In this document: piece after piece, positions 16,023 through 25,142 of the stretch | Layout of the letters: each line of letters starts with the position of its first letter | Position numbering within the stretch: the first letter of the stretch is position 1 | Assembly: GCA_012103455.1 (NCBI GenBank) | Contig: WLWT01000002.1 | Span: forward strand, 62,001 to 126,000 | Reading direction: 5' to 3' | Source: Gammaproteobacteria bacterium | GTDB lineage: Bacteria > Pseudomonadota > Gammaproteobacteria > HK1 | DNA: 64,000 nt | Program-made: the position numbers and the translations under genes | Notes under the pieces: model-generated | What the model was told of the DNA's origin: nothing | What the model saw: only the letters and a program-made list of their open reading frames with translations | Database searches by the model: none

Positions 16023-16979
16023 ATGAGCAGAACAATTGTCGTAGGGGCCGCTCAGTTGGGTCCGATCGGACGCCATGAACCGCGCGCCGCCGTAGTCGAG
16101 CGCATGCTGGCGCTGCTGCGCGAAGCCAGCTCGAGAGGGTGTGAATTGGTGGTTTTTCCGGAGCTTGCTTTAACCACTTTCTTTCCGCGCTGGTATTTTA
16201 TGGAGCAGGCCGAGATCGATGTTTTCTTCGAGCGCGAGATGCCCGGGCCTGATACGCAAGCACTGTTCGACGAGGCGCGCGCCCTGCGTATCGGGTTTCA
16301 TTTAGGCTACGCCGAGTTGACGCAAGATGCCGCCGGGCAGCGCCGCCGTTTCAACACCGCCATCATGGTGGATGCCTCGGGCAGGCTAGTCGGCAAGTAC
16401 CGAAAAGTGCATTTGCCCGGTCACCGTGAACCCCAACCGGCCTTTCCTTTCCAGCATCTGGAGAAGCGTTATTTCGAAGTCGGTGATCTGGGCTTGCCGA
16501 CGTTCGATGCCTTCGGTGGCCGTGTGGGAATGTGTATCTGCAATGATAGGCGCTGGCCGGAGACCTTCCGCGTGATGGGGTTGCAGGGGGTGGAATTGGT
16601 CGCCCTCGGCTACAACACGCCGGTTCACTATCCACCGGCACCGGAGTTGGATCGTTTGCAAGACTTCCACAACCATCTGTCAATGCAGGCCGGTGCTTAT
16701 CAGAACGGTACCTGGGTGGTCGGTGTGGCCAAAGCGGGCTGTGAGGAGGGCTGCGATCTGATCGGCGGGAGCTGCATTATCGCGCCCTCGGGGGAGATCA
16801 TCGCGCGGTGCGCCACGCTTGGCGATGAGCTGATCAGCGCTGAATGCGACTTGGACCGGTGCCAGGCGCTGCAAGCCACGCTATTCAACTTCGCTTTACA
16901 CCGCGAGCCTCAACACTATGGACTCATCGTCGAGCGCAAGGGTGTGGGGCCACGTTTGGAGTCCGGCGATCCGGCTTAG
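16023..16979 (+). CDS. N-carbamoyl-D-amino-acid hydrolase-like nitrilase-superfamily amidase
   Basis: A 318-aa carbon-nitrogen hydrolase. The Glu-Lys-Cys catalytic triad is visible: Glu in VVFPELALTTFFPRWYF, Lys in YRKVHLPGH, and Cys in GMCICNDRRWPETFRVMG. The last block is characteristic of N-carbamoyl-D-amino-acid amidohydrolases, which release a D-amino acid, CO2 and ammonia in the hydantoin pathway. The ATG at 16023 follows a clear ribosome binding site (gggaggcg), so the 16 codons upstream are not counted. It is followed by a peptide-type ABC importer, but 180 bp intervene. Substrate stereospecificity is not provable here. Confidence 0.87.
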   Translation: MSRTIVVGAAQLGPIGRHEPRAAVVERMLALLREASSRGCELVVFPELALTTFFPRWYFMEQAEIDVFFEREMPGPDTQALFDEARALRIGFHLGYAELTQDAAGQRRRFNTAIMVDASGRLVGKYRKVHLPGHREPQPAFPFQHLEKRYFEVGDLGLPTFDAFGGRVGMCICNDRRWPETFRVMGLQGVELVALGYNTPVHYPPAPELDRLQDFHNHLSMQAGAYQNGTWVVGVAKAGCEEGCDLIGGSCIIAPSGEIIARCATLGDELISAECDLDRCQALQATLFNFALHREPQHYGLIVERKGVGPRLESGDPA

Positions 16980-17161
16980 CGGGCGGATCCTATTCGGGGT
17001 GGGATAAGATCAAACCGATCTGGGAATAGCGCTGTCTATTGTTCTATTCGTGTTCTAATCACAGAGCGGCTCGTTTTCGGGCACATTTCACCATGCAGCC
17101 GAGCAAACGCTGGCACACGATCAGCCCGGCCGCAGATCGTCCAATACAGGAGGAAGCCACT

Positions 17162-18760
17162 ATGTTCAATTCAAGTTTCGTGCGGCGCGTGGTGCTGCCC
17201 ATGGCCCTGGTAACGATGGCCATGTTAGCGATGGCCACAGCGGGGCCGGCCGCCGCGGAGAAAGTGTTGCGCATTGTTCCGCATGCCGATCTCAAGAATT
17301 TGGATCCTATTTGGACCACGGCATATATCACCAGAAACCACGGCTATATGGTGTATGACACGCTGTTTGCGGTGGATGAGAATCTCAAAGTGCAAGCGCA
17401 AATGGTTGACACGTGGAAAGTCAGTGATGACGGCTTGGTGTACACCTTCACCTTGCGCCCAGGGCTTAAATGGCACGATGGTCAGCCGGTGAAGTCCGAG
17501 GATTGCATTGCTTCCATCCGCCGCTGGGGCAAACGCGACGGCATGGGGCAAAAGCTGATGGATTTCACCAAGTCCATGGCGGTGGTGGATGACGATACCT
17601 TCACGCTCACACTGAACGAGCCCTACGGCTTGGTGCTGGACTCTCTAGGCAAGATAAGTTCAAACGTACCGTTCATGATGCCCAAACGCTTGGCCGAGGT
17701 GGATGCGTTCGAACAGGTGCCCGAAGTGGTTGGCTCCGGTCCATTCAAGTTCGTCAAGGAAGAATGGATACCCGGCTCCATGATCGTGTATGTGAAGAAC
17801 ACGGATTATGTGCCGCGCGCCGAACCCGCCTCCGGTGCCGCCGGCGGCAAGGTGGCTAAGGTGGATCGAGTCGAGTGGGTTTATATTCCCGATCCGGCGA
17901 CGACCATGAACGCATTGGTCAATGGCGAGGTGGATCTGTGGGAAACGCCTGCCGTCGATATGGTGCCGCTGCTGCGCAACAACGCGGACGTCAAAATCGA
18001 AGTGCGCGATCCATTAGGCACCCAAGGCTGGTTGCGGCCTAACCATTTACATCCGCCGTTCAACCATCCCAAAGCGCGCCAAGCGCTGCTCTATGCGGTC
18101 GATCAGGAGCTTTATCTACAGGCGATCGTCGGCGATCCCGCCCTGTACAAGGTATGCGCTGCTTACTTTATCTGCGGCACGCCTAATGAAACCATGATCG
18201 GCACGCAACCGCTAACAGCGGTCGATAACGAGAAAGCCAAGCAACTGCTGCAGGAGGCCGGCTACAACGGCGAGAGAATCGTGTTGATGCAGCCGACGGA
18301 CATTCCCGTGCTCAACAATGCGTCGCTGGTCACCGCGCAGATGCTGCGCGATATCGGCATGGACGTGGAGGTACAAGCCATGGACTGGTCGACGCTGACA
18401 TCGCGCCGCGCGGAGAAGAAAGCACCGGCCGATGGCGGCTGGAACGTATTCCATACTTACAGCACCGGCGCCGATGTGACTTCACCGATCGCCAACATCG
18501 GTATCTCCGGTGGTGGGGTCGAAAAAGCTTGGTTCGGTTGGCCTACCGATGCCATCACGGAGACACTGCGCGACGACTACTCCCGTGCCACTAGCGCCGG
18601 GGAGAAAGCCATGATCATCGAGGCTTTGCAGGCGCGGCTGTTCGAAGTGGTGCCGTACGTCAACTATGGCCAGTGGTTCCAACCGATGGCATGGCGCTCG
18701 AATCTGTCGGGCGTGTTGGTCTCGCCGGTGCCGTTCTTCTGGAATATCGACAAGAACTGA
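17162..18760 (+). CDS. Peptide/nickel-type ABC transporter substrate-binding protein
   Basis: A 532-aa family-5 extracellular solute-binding protein. A Sec signal peptide (basic FVRRVV, hydrophobic core ending AGPAAAEK) predicts export to the periplasm with cleavage near residue 33. The SBP_bac_5 fold follows, for example TWKVSDDGLVYTFTLRPG and KWHDGQPVKSED. The ATG at 17162 has a perfect ribosome binding site (aggagg) 9 bp upstream, so the longer ORF from 17039 is not used. It is the first gene of a five-gene importer unit. Ligands of the family include oligopeptides, dipeptides, nickel and opines; none can be chosen from sequence alone. Confidence 0.92.
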   Translation: MFNSSFVRRVVLPMALVTMAMLAMATAGPAAAEKVLRIVPHADLKNLDPIWTTAYITRNHGYMVYDTLFAVDENLKVQAQMVDTWKVSDDGLVYTFTLRPGLKWHDGQPVKSEDCIASIRRWGKRDGMGQKLMDFTKSMAVVDDDTFTLTLNEPYGLVLDSLGKISSNVPFMMPKRLAEVDAFEQVPEVVGSGPFKFVKEEWIPGSMIVYVKNTDYVPRAEPASGAAGGKVAKVDRVEWVYIPDPATTMNALVNGEVDLWETPAVDMVPLLRNNADVKIEVRDPLGTQGWLRPNHLHPPFNHPKARQALLYAVDQELYLQAIVGDPALYKVCAAYFICGTPNETMIGTQPLTAVDNEKAKQLLQEAGYNGERIVLMQPTDIPVLNNASLVTAQMLRDIGMDVEVQAMDWSTLTSRRAEKKAPADGGWNVFHTYSTGADVTSPIANIGISGGGVEKAWFGWPTDAITETLRDDYSRATSAGEKAMIIEALQARLFEVVPYVNYGQWFQPMAWRSNLSGVLVSPVPFFWNIDKN

Positions 18761-18908
18761 GCTGGTTACTTTTGGCGCCGGTTACCTTGGCAAGGCCGCG
18801 CGCGCCGCGGCCTTTGTTTTCTTTCGGGTTCACCCGGTTCACCCCGGATTGATGGCCCTGGCGTCTAGGCGCTGGTGAGCCACCCCGATACGGGTACGAG
18901 CAATCCTC

Positions 18909-19850
18909 ATGTACGGTTATGTCATTCGCCGGCTTCTCGCCACCATTCCTGTCATGGGTGTTGTCGCGGTTGTGGTGTTTTTATTGCTGCACCTGACGCC
19001 GGGCGATCCGGCCACGGTGATCGCCGGTGATTACGCGCGGCCCGCGGATATCGCCCGCATCCGCGCCAAGCTAGGGCTCGATCAACCGCTGCATATACAG
19101 TTCCTCAGTTGGGCGGGCGCGGTCCTGCAAGGGGATTTGGGCGTGTCCATTTTCTCCAACTTGCCGGTCAGCAAACTGATCGCTCAGCGCCTCGAGCCTA
19201 CACTTGCGCTTTGCCTATCGACAATGCTGTTCGCCGTCCTGTTGGCGGTGCCCATGGGCGTCATCGCGGCATGGCGGGCCGGCACCTGGATCGACCGGAG
19301 CATCATGGTGTTCGCCGTGGTGGGGTTCTCCGTACCCGTATTCGTCACCGGTTACGTGTTGATGTACATCTTTTCCTTGTCGTTGGGCTGGTTTCCCGTG
19401 CAGGGCTACCAGCCCATCGCCGATGGTTTTATTCCTTTTCTACGGTCCATCGCTTTGCCCACGGTGGCGCTGGGCGTCGTGTACACCGCTTTGATAGCGC
19501 GGATCAGCCGCGCCAGTGTTCTGGAAGTATTGTCCGAGGACTACATCCGCACGGCCAAAGCCAAAGGCTTGAACAACACCGCTTTGCTCATTCGCCATGC
19601 GTTGAAGAATGCCGCCGTGCCTATAGTGACCATCATCGGCATCGGTATCGCGCTGCTCATCGGCGGCGTGGTGGTGACGGAGAGCGTGTTCAACATACCC
19701 GGCTTGGGGCGCCTCACCATCGACGCTGTATTGCGGCGGGACTACCCGATTATTCAAGGCGTCATCTTGGTGTTTTCCGGTGTTTACGTGTTCGTGAATT
19801 TATTCATCGATCTGCTCTACACCTTGTTGGATCCGCGGATCCGGTACTGA
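18909..19850 (+). CDS. ABC transporter permease (DppB/OppB-like)
   Basis: A 313-aa inner-membrane permease with six predicted helices. The N-terminal LTPGDPATVIAGDYA is typical of DppB-type subunits. The EAA loop that contacts the ATPase is seen as YIRTAKAKGLNNTALLIRHALKNAA (read here in two overlapping parts, the core being AKAKGLNNTALL). It pairs with the next permease to form the translocation channel. It starts 148 bp after the binding-protein gene; that gap may hold a partial attenuator but no clear T-tract was found. Six bases separate it from the next gene. Confidence 0.92.
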   Translation: MYGYVIRRLLATIPVMGVVAVVVFLLLHLTPGDPATVIAGDYARPADIARIRAKLGLDQPLHIQFLSWAGAVLQGDLGVSIFSNLPVSKLIAQRLEPTLALCLSTMLFAVLLAVPMGVIAAWRAGTWIDRSIMVFAVVGFSVPVFVTGYVLMYIFSLSLGWFPVQGYQPIADGFIPFLRSIALPTVALGVVYTALIARISRASVLEVLSEDYIRTAKAKGLNNTALLIRHALKNAAVPIVTIIGIGIALLIGGVVVTESVFNIPGLGRLTIDAVLRRDYPIIQGVILVFSGVYVFVNLFIDLLYTLLDPRIRY

Positions 19851-19855
19851 CGGCG

Positions 19856-20755
19856 GTGATTACTGACGGCGATGGGACAGGCAACGCCGGAGTTCCAGCG
19901 CGGCAGGCGCCGGCTAAGGGTCTGGCTGCCCGTGTCATCGAATACAGTGGGCGCCATCCGACCGTGGCCATCGGCGGCGCGGTGTTGCTGTGGTTGACGC
20001 TGATCGCTTTTTGCGCGCCGCTGCTGGCCGATGATCCCATGCGTCTTACGCCGATCCAGCGGCTCAAACCACCCAGCGAAGAGTTCTGGTTCGGCACCGA
20101 TTTCTTGGGCCGTGATGTCTACGCGCGGACCATCTACGGCACGCGAATATCCCTCATGGTAGGTGGGGCAGTGGCTCTGATCAGCACGGCCATCGGTCTT
20201 GCCATCGGCCTGTTTGCCGGCTATGTGCGCTGGGTAGACGCCGTCGTTATGCGCATCATGGATGGCCTGATGGCCATTCCGGGCATCTTGCTCGCCATCG
20301 CCCTCATCGCCTTGGCTGGCGCTAGCCTCACGAACGTCATCATCGCCATCGCCGTGCCTGAAATTCCGCGGGTGGTGCGCTTGGTGCGAAGTGTGGTGCT
20401 GACTATTCGTGAGCAGCCCTATGTAGAGGCCGCCGTAGCCGTGGGCTCGCCGCTGCCGAAGATATTGTTCAAGCATATTTTGCCTAATACAGTGGCACCG
20501 CTGATCGTGCAAGCCACCTACGTGTGCGCATCGGCGGTAGTGGTCGAAGCCATATTGTCCTTCCTCGGCGCCGGTACGCCGCCGGAGATCCCGAGTTGGG
20601 GCAACGTGATGGCCGAAGGGCGGGTGTACTTTCAAATCGCGCCTTGGATCATTTTCTTCCCCGGTATGCTGCTCGCCATCGCGGTGCTGGCCGTCAATGT
20701 GCTGGGTGATGGTCTGCGCGACTCCCTCGATCCCCGTATCGCGCGGCGCATGTGA
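19856..20755 (+). CDS. ABC transporter permease (DppC/OppC-like)
   Basis: A ~299-aa DppC-type permease. An N-terminal helix (VAIGGAVLLWLTLIAFCAP) is followed by PSEEFWFGTDFLGRDVYARTIYG split across the first loop, a DppC hallmark (core FGTDFLGRDVYAR). The EAA region is YVEAAVAVGSPLPKILFKHI. The frame is open far upstream, overlapping dppB out of frame, so the start is inferred: GTG at 19856, five bases after the dppB stop, gives the expected length. The stop overlaps the GTG start of the first ATPase gene. Confidence 0.9.
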   Translation: MITDGDGTGNAGVPARQAPAKGLAARVIEYSGRHPTVAIGGAVLLWLTLIAFCAPLLADDPMRLTPIQRLKPPSEEFWFGTDFLGRDVYARTIYGTRISLMVGGAVALISTAIGLAIGLFAGYVRWVDAVVMRIMDGLMAIPGILLAIALIALAGASLTNVIIAIAVPEIPRVVRLVRSVVLTIREQPYVEAAVAVGSPLPKILFKHILPNTVAPLIVQATYVCASAVVVEAILSFLGAGTPPEIPSWGNVMAEGRVYFQIAPWIIFFPGMLLAIAVLAVNVLGDGLRDSLDPRIARRM

Positions 20756-21801
20756 GTGTGAGTACGCCTCTTCCTACCCCGTCCGCTGGCCCGATCCTCA
20801 AGCTCGACGGACTCAAAACCTACTTCCACACCCGTGAGGGCACCGTTCGTGCCGTCGATGGTGTGTCGCTTGAACTGGCCCGCGGCGAGACGCTGTGCAT
20901 AGTCGGCGAATCCGGCTGCGGCAAAAGTGTCACCGCTTTGTCTATCCTGGGTTTGCTGCCCATACCGCCGGCGTGCATTGAAAGCGGATCCATTGAATTT
21001 TTGGGCGAAAACTTGGTGACGGCCAGCGAAGCGCGAATGCGAGAGATCCGGGGCAATCAGATCTCGATGATTTTCCAAGAACCGATGACCTCGCTCAATC
21101 CGGTTATGACCATCGGCGCTCAGATAAGCGAAGCTATCTTGCTGCATCGGAACATGGGCAAGCGTGAGGCGCGCGCGCGGGTGCTGGAGTTGCTGCAGCT
21201 GGTGCAGATCGCCGAAGCGCAGCGGCGTATAGACGAATACCCGCACCAGATGTCCGGCGGTATGCGCCAGCGCATCATGATCGCCATGGCGCTAGCCTGC
21301 CATCCCGCCGTGTTGATCGCGGACGAGCCGACGACGGCGCTGGATGTGACCATTCAGGCACAGATATTGAATCTCATGCTGGAACTGAAAGAGCGCTTGG
21401 GTACGGCCATTATCTTGATCACCCATGACTTGGGTGTAGTGGCGGAAACCGCCCAGCGTGTCGTGGTGATGTACGCCGGGCGCAAAGTAGAGCAAGCCCC
21501 CGTCGAGCGGTTATTCGAGCAGCCTTTGCACCCCTATACCCGCGGCTTATTGCGATCGATACCGAGCGCGCACGAACGCATAAGCGGTGGTACTGATACC
21601 GCGCTACATGAGATAGCGGGCGTCGTGCCGAATCTGCGCGATCCTATTGCCGGCTGCGCGTTCGCCGAACGTTGCGAATGGGTGCAAGAGCGATGCACGC
21701 GGGCATACCCTGAGCTGACCGAGCTGGAGTGCGGGCATTGGGTGGCGTGTTGGCGGGCGGGTGAAGGGCTCGGTGCCGCATCGAGTGGCGCTGATCCATG
21801 A
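20752..21801 (+). CDS. ABC transporter ATP-binding protein (DppD/OppD-like)
   Basis: A 349-aa ATPase subunit. Walker A is GESGCGKS (about residue 43), the ABC signature is MSGGMRQR, Walker B with the catalytic Glu is VLIADEPTTALD, and the switch is THDLGVV. The C-terminal oligopeptide/dipeptide extension contains PLHPYTRGLLRSIP and four cysteines (GCAFAERCEW...RCTRAYPELTELECG), which in this family can bind a Fe-S cluster. The GTG start overlaps the permease stop (GTGA), implying translational coupling. It forms a heterodimer with the next gene product. Confidence 0.93.
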   Translation: MSVSTPLPTPSAGPILKLDGLKTYFHTREGTVRAVDGVSLELARGETLCIVGESGCGKSVTALSILGLLPIPPACIESGSIEFLGENLVTASEARMREIRGNQISMIFQEPMTSLNPVMTIGAQISEAILLHRNMGKREARARVLELLQLVQIAEAQRRIDEYPHQMSGGMRQRIMIAMALACHPAVLIADEPTTALDVTIQAQILNLMLELKERLGTAIILITHDLGVVAETAQRVVVMYAGRKVEQAPVERLFEQPLHPYTRGLLRSIPSAHERISGGTDTALHEIAGVVPNLRDPIAGCAFAERCEWVQERCTRAYPELTELECGHWVACWRAGEGLGAASSGADP

Positions 21802-22769
21802 GCACCGCCGACGCAGTGCTCGCGGTCACCGAGCTGAGCAAACATTTCCCTGTTCGCAGCGGCTTATTCGGCCAAAGCGTCAACCAAGTCCGGGCGGTGG
21901 ATGGCGTCAGCTTCACCATCGGCAGGGGCGAGACGCTTGGCCTGGTTGGCGAAAGCGGTTCTGGTAAATCCACCGTCGGCAAAGCAGTGCTTCGCTTACA
22001 CGATGTCACCAGTGGCCGTATTCGATTGTTGGGCGAAGATATCACCGAGCTCGGCGGCCAACGTTTGCGTAACGCGCGGCGCAAGATGCAGATGGTTTTT
22101 CAAGATCCTTATGCCTCGTTGAATCCGCGCTTGTCCACTGGCGAAATCATCATGGAGCCGCTGGAGAATTTTGCCCGACTCTCCAAAGCGGAGCGCCGTG
22201 AACGGGCCGGCGCCCTGCTGGATAAGGTGGGCTTGCGCCGGGAAGCGTTGGCGCGTTATCCCCATGAGTTCTCCGGCGGCCAGCGCCAGCGCTTGGGGAT
22301 AGCCCGGGCCTTGGCGCTGAACCCGAACCTCATCGTTGCCGATGAGCCGGTGTCGGCGCTCGATGTGTCGGTGCAGGCGCAGGTGTTGAATCTGTTGCGG
22401 CGCCTGCAAAAAGAACTGGATTTGGCGTATCTATTCATCAGTCACGATCTCGGCGTGGTCGAACACATCTGCCAGCGGGTGGCGGTGATGTATCTAGGGC
22501 AATTGGTCGAAGTGGCCGGCAAGACGGCTTTGTTCTCGGCGCCACAACATCCTTACACGCAAGCATTATTGTCGGCGGTCCCCGTGCCCAATCCGAAAGC
22601 TAAACGCGATCGCATTATCTTGCAGGGCGATATACCGAGCCCTATTCACCCGCCGTCAGGGTGCCGCTTTCATACCCGCTGCCCCTACGCGTTCGACCAG
22701 TGCAAAGCTGAAGTCCCGGTGCTGCGGGAACTGGCGCCAGGGCATAGGGTGGCTTGCCATCTGCACTGA
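21798..22769 (+). CDS. ABC transporter ATP-binding protein (DppF/OppF-like)
   Basis: The second ATPase subunit, 323 aa. Walker A is GESGSGKST, the Q-loop is MVFQDPYASLNPR, the signature is FSGGQRQRL, and Walker B is LIVADEPVSALD. A C-terminal oligopeptide extension follows (PQHPYTQALLSAVPVP, GCRFHTRCPYAFDQC). The ATG overlaps the preceding stop (ATGA). With the binding protein, two permeases and DppD-like subunit this completes an importer of the peptide/nickel family. The operon probably ends here, as the next gene is 255 bp away and unrelated. Confidence 0.93.
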   Translation: MSTADAVLAVTELSKHFPVRSGLFGQSVNQVRAVDGVSFTIGRGETLGLVGESGSGKSTVGKAVLRLHDVTSGRIRLLGEDITELGGQRLRNARRKMQMVFQDPYASLNPRLSTGEIIMEPLENFARLSKAERRERAGALLDKVGLRREALARYPHEFSGGQRQRLGIARALALNPNLIVADEPVSALDVSVQAQVLNLLRRLQKELDLAYLFISHDLGVVEHICQRVAVMYLGQLVEVAGKTALFSAPQHPYTQALLSAVPVPNPKAKRDRIILQGDIPSPIHPPSGCRFHTRCPYAFDQCKAEVPVLRELAPGHRVACHLH

Positions 22770-23024
22770 AGCGAGCTGGGGTGGTCGCCCGCGTCGCTAC
22801 CCGCTTGCCCGGTAGTGACACGGGCAGTTCGATGGCTTGCGAACTCATCCGCGCCGCTGTCAGGAACACGGGCATTGGCCAATGCTGGTCAAGTTTGCCC
22901 CCCGGCGGTTGAACAATCTACATCTAGTAGGTTGGCAGACATTGACCCCCAAGATGTCGTATACCGGCTTGTATCTCATCTGTTTAGTGTCTACGCCACA
23001 AGCTATGATCAGAAGGAAGCGAAA

Positions 23025-23387
23025 GTGAGCAACAAAGGTGAAACCTTTGGGGCGACGGTCAGGCAGCTACGTGAAGAGAAGAAGATCGGCCTGCGCAAGT
23101 TCGCGCGGATAGTCGGCATGAGCCCGGCCTACTTGTCCAAGGTCGAGCGCGACGCGTTCGCGCCTCCGGCCGAAGACAAGATTAGGGCGATAGCGGATGC
23201 GCTTGATCAAGACGCAGATGAACTGCTTGCGCTAGCTGGCCGCGTGTCGTCCGAACTGGCCGCAATCATCAGGCGCCGCCCGCGAGAAATAGCAACTTTC
23301 CTGCGGGCAGCGAATGGCCTGCCGGCGGATGAGATGCAGCACTTGGCTGAAGAGGCTAGGCGGCTCAAGAAGGATGAAGGAACATGA
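23025..23387 (+). CDS. XRE-family helix-turn-helix regulator
   Basis: A 120-aa protein with an N-terminal XRE/Cro-type HTH (TVRQLREEKKIGLRKFARIV, then MSPAYLSKVERD) at about residues 9-65 and a helical, charged C-terminus. GTG at 23025 follows aaggaagcgaaa, a plausible ribosome binding site; the frame is open further upstream but without such a site. It overlaps a 50-codon ORF by 4 bp (ATGA), which is in turn 6 bp from a DUF3800 gene. The three are therefore one operon, with this protein as the likely autoregulator. Confidence 0.85.
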   Translation: MSNKGETFGATVRQLREEKKIGLRKFARIVGMSPAYLSKVERDAFAPPAEDKIRAIADALDQDADELLALAGRVSSELAAIIRRRPREIATFLRAANGLPADEMQHLAEEARRLKKDEGT

Positions 23388-23536
23388 CCCAGGGCTGGCA
23401 CGCGCAGATCACCTTGAAGCCTGGCAACCAGGATTTCGGTTCCATCGTCCTGAGCAGTGAGGATGAGGGCGAATTGCAGGGGGTTGCCGGGCTGGTCGAA
23501 ATGCTGACCGGCGAGGCACCTGTCCCGGAGAGTTGA
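23384..23536 (+). CDS. Small hypothetical protein (50 aa) between XRE and DUF3800 genes
   Basis: A 50-residue ORF starts with ATG overlapping the regulator's TGA and ends 6 bp before the DUF3800 start. The protein begins MTQGWHAQITL and is acidic in the second half (LSSEDEGELQG). Overlap at one end and tight spacing at the other, in the same direction, support it as a real gene. No family is recognised; a small accessory or antitoxin-like role in the module is possible but unproven. Confidence 0.65.
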   Translation: MTQGWHAQITLKPGNQDFGSIVLSSEDEGELQGVAGLVEMLTGEAPVPES

Positions 23537-23542
23537 GAGCAA

Positions 23543-24379
23543 GTGACGAAAACGGCAAAGAACACCATCAATTACTTCGTAGACGAGGCTGGCGATCCAA
23601 CGCTGTTCAACCGCAAGGGCCACCTCATCATCGGCGACAACGGCTGTTCCAACTATTTCATCCTCGGCAAGATGGCGATCGGCGAGCCAGCGCAGGTCGA
23701 GCGGGCGCTCGAGGCCCTGCGGGCCGAGTTGCTGGCCGATCCGTATTTCAAGGATGTGCCGTCGATGCAGCCAAAGTACCGCAAGACGGCCATCGCATTC
23801 TACGCCAAAGACGACCTCCCCGAAATCCGCAGAGAAGTGTTCAAGCTGCTGCTGAAGAAAGACCTCCGCTTCTATGCAGTGGTCCGCGACAAGCGCGATC
23901 TCGCGACCTACGTGCAGCAGCAAAATGAACGCGATACGAGGTACCGTTACCGGCAGGACGAGCAGTACGACCTGCTCGTAAAAGAACTCTTCCGCAAGCT
24001 GCACCACATGGCGGACAACGTCCACATCTATTTTGCCAAACGTGGCAACAAGCCCAGGAACGCCGCACTTCGCAGAGCACTGAAAGAGGCGGCAAAAGCG
24101 TTCGAACGCAGTTTCGGATTCGCCCACCCGGCCAAGAACAATGTCGTTTCAAGCACGCCACCGAAATGCGCCGGCTTGCAGGCCGTGGACTATTACCTTT
24201 GGGCACTGCAACGGTTCTACGAGCGCCGCGAGGAAAGGTTCCTGGATCTGATCGGGTCGCAGGTCAGCGAGATCCACGACCTGGATCGTGTGGAGGATGG
24301 AAAGCGGGGGGGTTTTCTACACAAAAAGAAAGCCGCTCAATCTGGCGGCTTTCGAGAAATAGGAATGCCGGAGATATAG
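23543..24379 (+). CDS. DUF3800-domain protein
   Basis: A 278-aa DUF3800 protein. The N-terminal NYFVDEAGDPTLF carries the DEAGD motif, an acidic site in what is predicted to be an RNase H-like fold. Further conserved acidic positions are seen at CAGLQAVDYYLWALQRFYE. DUF3800 proteins are common in prophages and defence islands; their biochemical role is not established. The last ~20 codons (after DGKRGGF) read through a hairpin-and-A-tract element (24323-24353) and look like translated terminator, so the native C-terminus was probably slightly different. Confidence 0.85.
   Translation: MTKTAKNTINYFVDEAGDPTLFNRKGHLIIGDNGCSNYFILGKMAIGEPAQVERALEALRAELLADPYFKDVPSMQPKYRKTAIAFYAKDDLPEIRREVFKLLLKKDLRFYAVVRDKRDLATYVQQQNERDTRYRYRQDEQYDLLVKELFRKLHHMADNVHIYFAKRGNKPRNAALRRALKEAAKAFERSFGFAHPAKNNVVSSTPPKCAGLQAVDYYLWALQRFYERREERFLDLIGSQVSEIHDLDRVEDGKRGGFLHKKKAAQSGGFREIGMPEI
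24323..24353 (-). terminator. Hairpin with T-tract in the minus-strand sense
   Basis: A 9-bp perfect stem (gaaagccgc / gcggctttc, loop of 8) is flanked on the plus-strand left side by aaaaa. Read on the minus strand it is a classical intrinsic terminator (stem followed by T-rich). It lies inside the last codons of the DUF3800 gene. No minus-strand gene is recognised to its right, so it may serve a lost gene or work bidirectionally. Confidence 0.55.
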
Positions 24380-25142
24380 GGTTTACGGATCGAAATTCGC
24401 AAACCACACGGCATGGAGCCGAATTTTTTCTCTGGCTTCAGGCAAATGGTAGATGTATCAGCAGGGCGGATGACATATCTTTATGTATCTTACCAAGGTG
24501 ATGGCGCGCCGTCAACCCCGTAGTAGATGTATCCGCAGGGATTCTCAAGTGAATCATGATCAATTGCACTACATTGCGATCGCGTTCGCGGTAAATGTCA
24601 TGGATGACACCTTGTTCGGTGTACGCCGCGTTGCACTCAAGGGACTGATGAAACTGCCACTTCTGGTGCATCCGGAGGTGGCCAAAGCGGTTCGAATATG
24701 CCGTCTCCTAGATGTAGTCGTTGTCCGGCTTACTGAGAAGAGTTGACGGTACTAGATCGGCCGAATTGCGGGTCGGATTGAGTCCTTCGTGGTAGCTGTC
24801 CAAAACAGCGTCATCAAGGGCGAATGTTGGCTTCGACAAGCACTTTGCCGATGCCGGGTGCATCGAGTGGTTGGGTCGCGGCCATAAGTACATTCCATTG
24901 CATGTTTGCGGGTTGCATATTTCGGGTTGCATAGGTACGGGGAGGGTAAACCGGTTAACCCTATGAGCCGTGCGCCCGATACGTGTCATCGGCGCAAGCA
25001 ATGTGCTATTTGCCAATCGTCCTCCTTCACATGAAGATGGGGCGCCATGGGATGAGTGCGTTCTCGCCGGCCTGCAACGCCTACTAGTAAAGTTGGCCGG
25101 CGGGTAAAATTGGATTGGTTTCACTGGAAGCGAGTGCTGAAT
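24380..25142. other. 763-bp region without a recognisable gene
   Basis: No ORF here matches a family I know. Two short direct repeats (tagatgtatc-gcaggg, at about 24450 and 24525) lie 75 bp apart. A minus-strand ORF (24708-25124) begins with a segment resembling the N-terminus of old yellow enzymes (LLAPMTRIGR) but does not continue as one. This may be decayed sequence between two functional modules. Confidence 0.5.

Noticed and set aside
19109..19855. N-terminal extension of the DppC-like permease overlapping dppB
   Set aside because: The extra ~250 codons are an out-of-frame shadow of dppB; family length is restored by GTG 19856.
24708..25124. Old yellow enzyme gene on the minus strand
   Set aside because: Only a short LLAPMTR-like segment fits; the remaining translation does not follow the family, so chance or deep decay is more likely.
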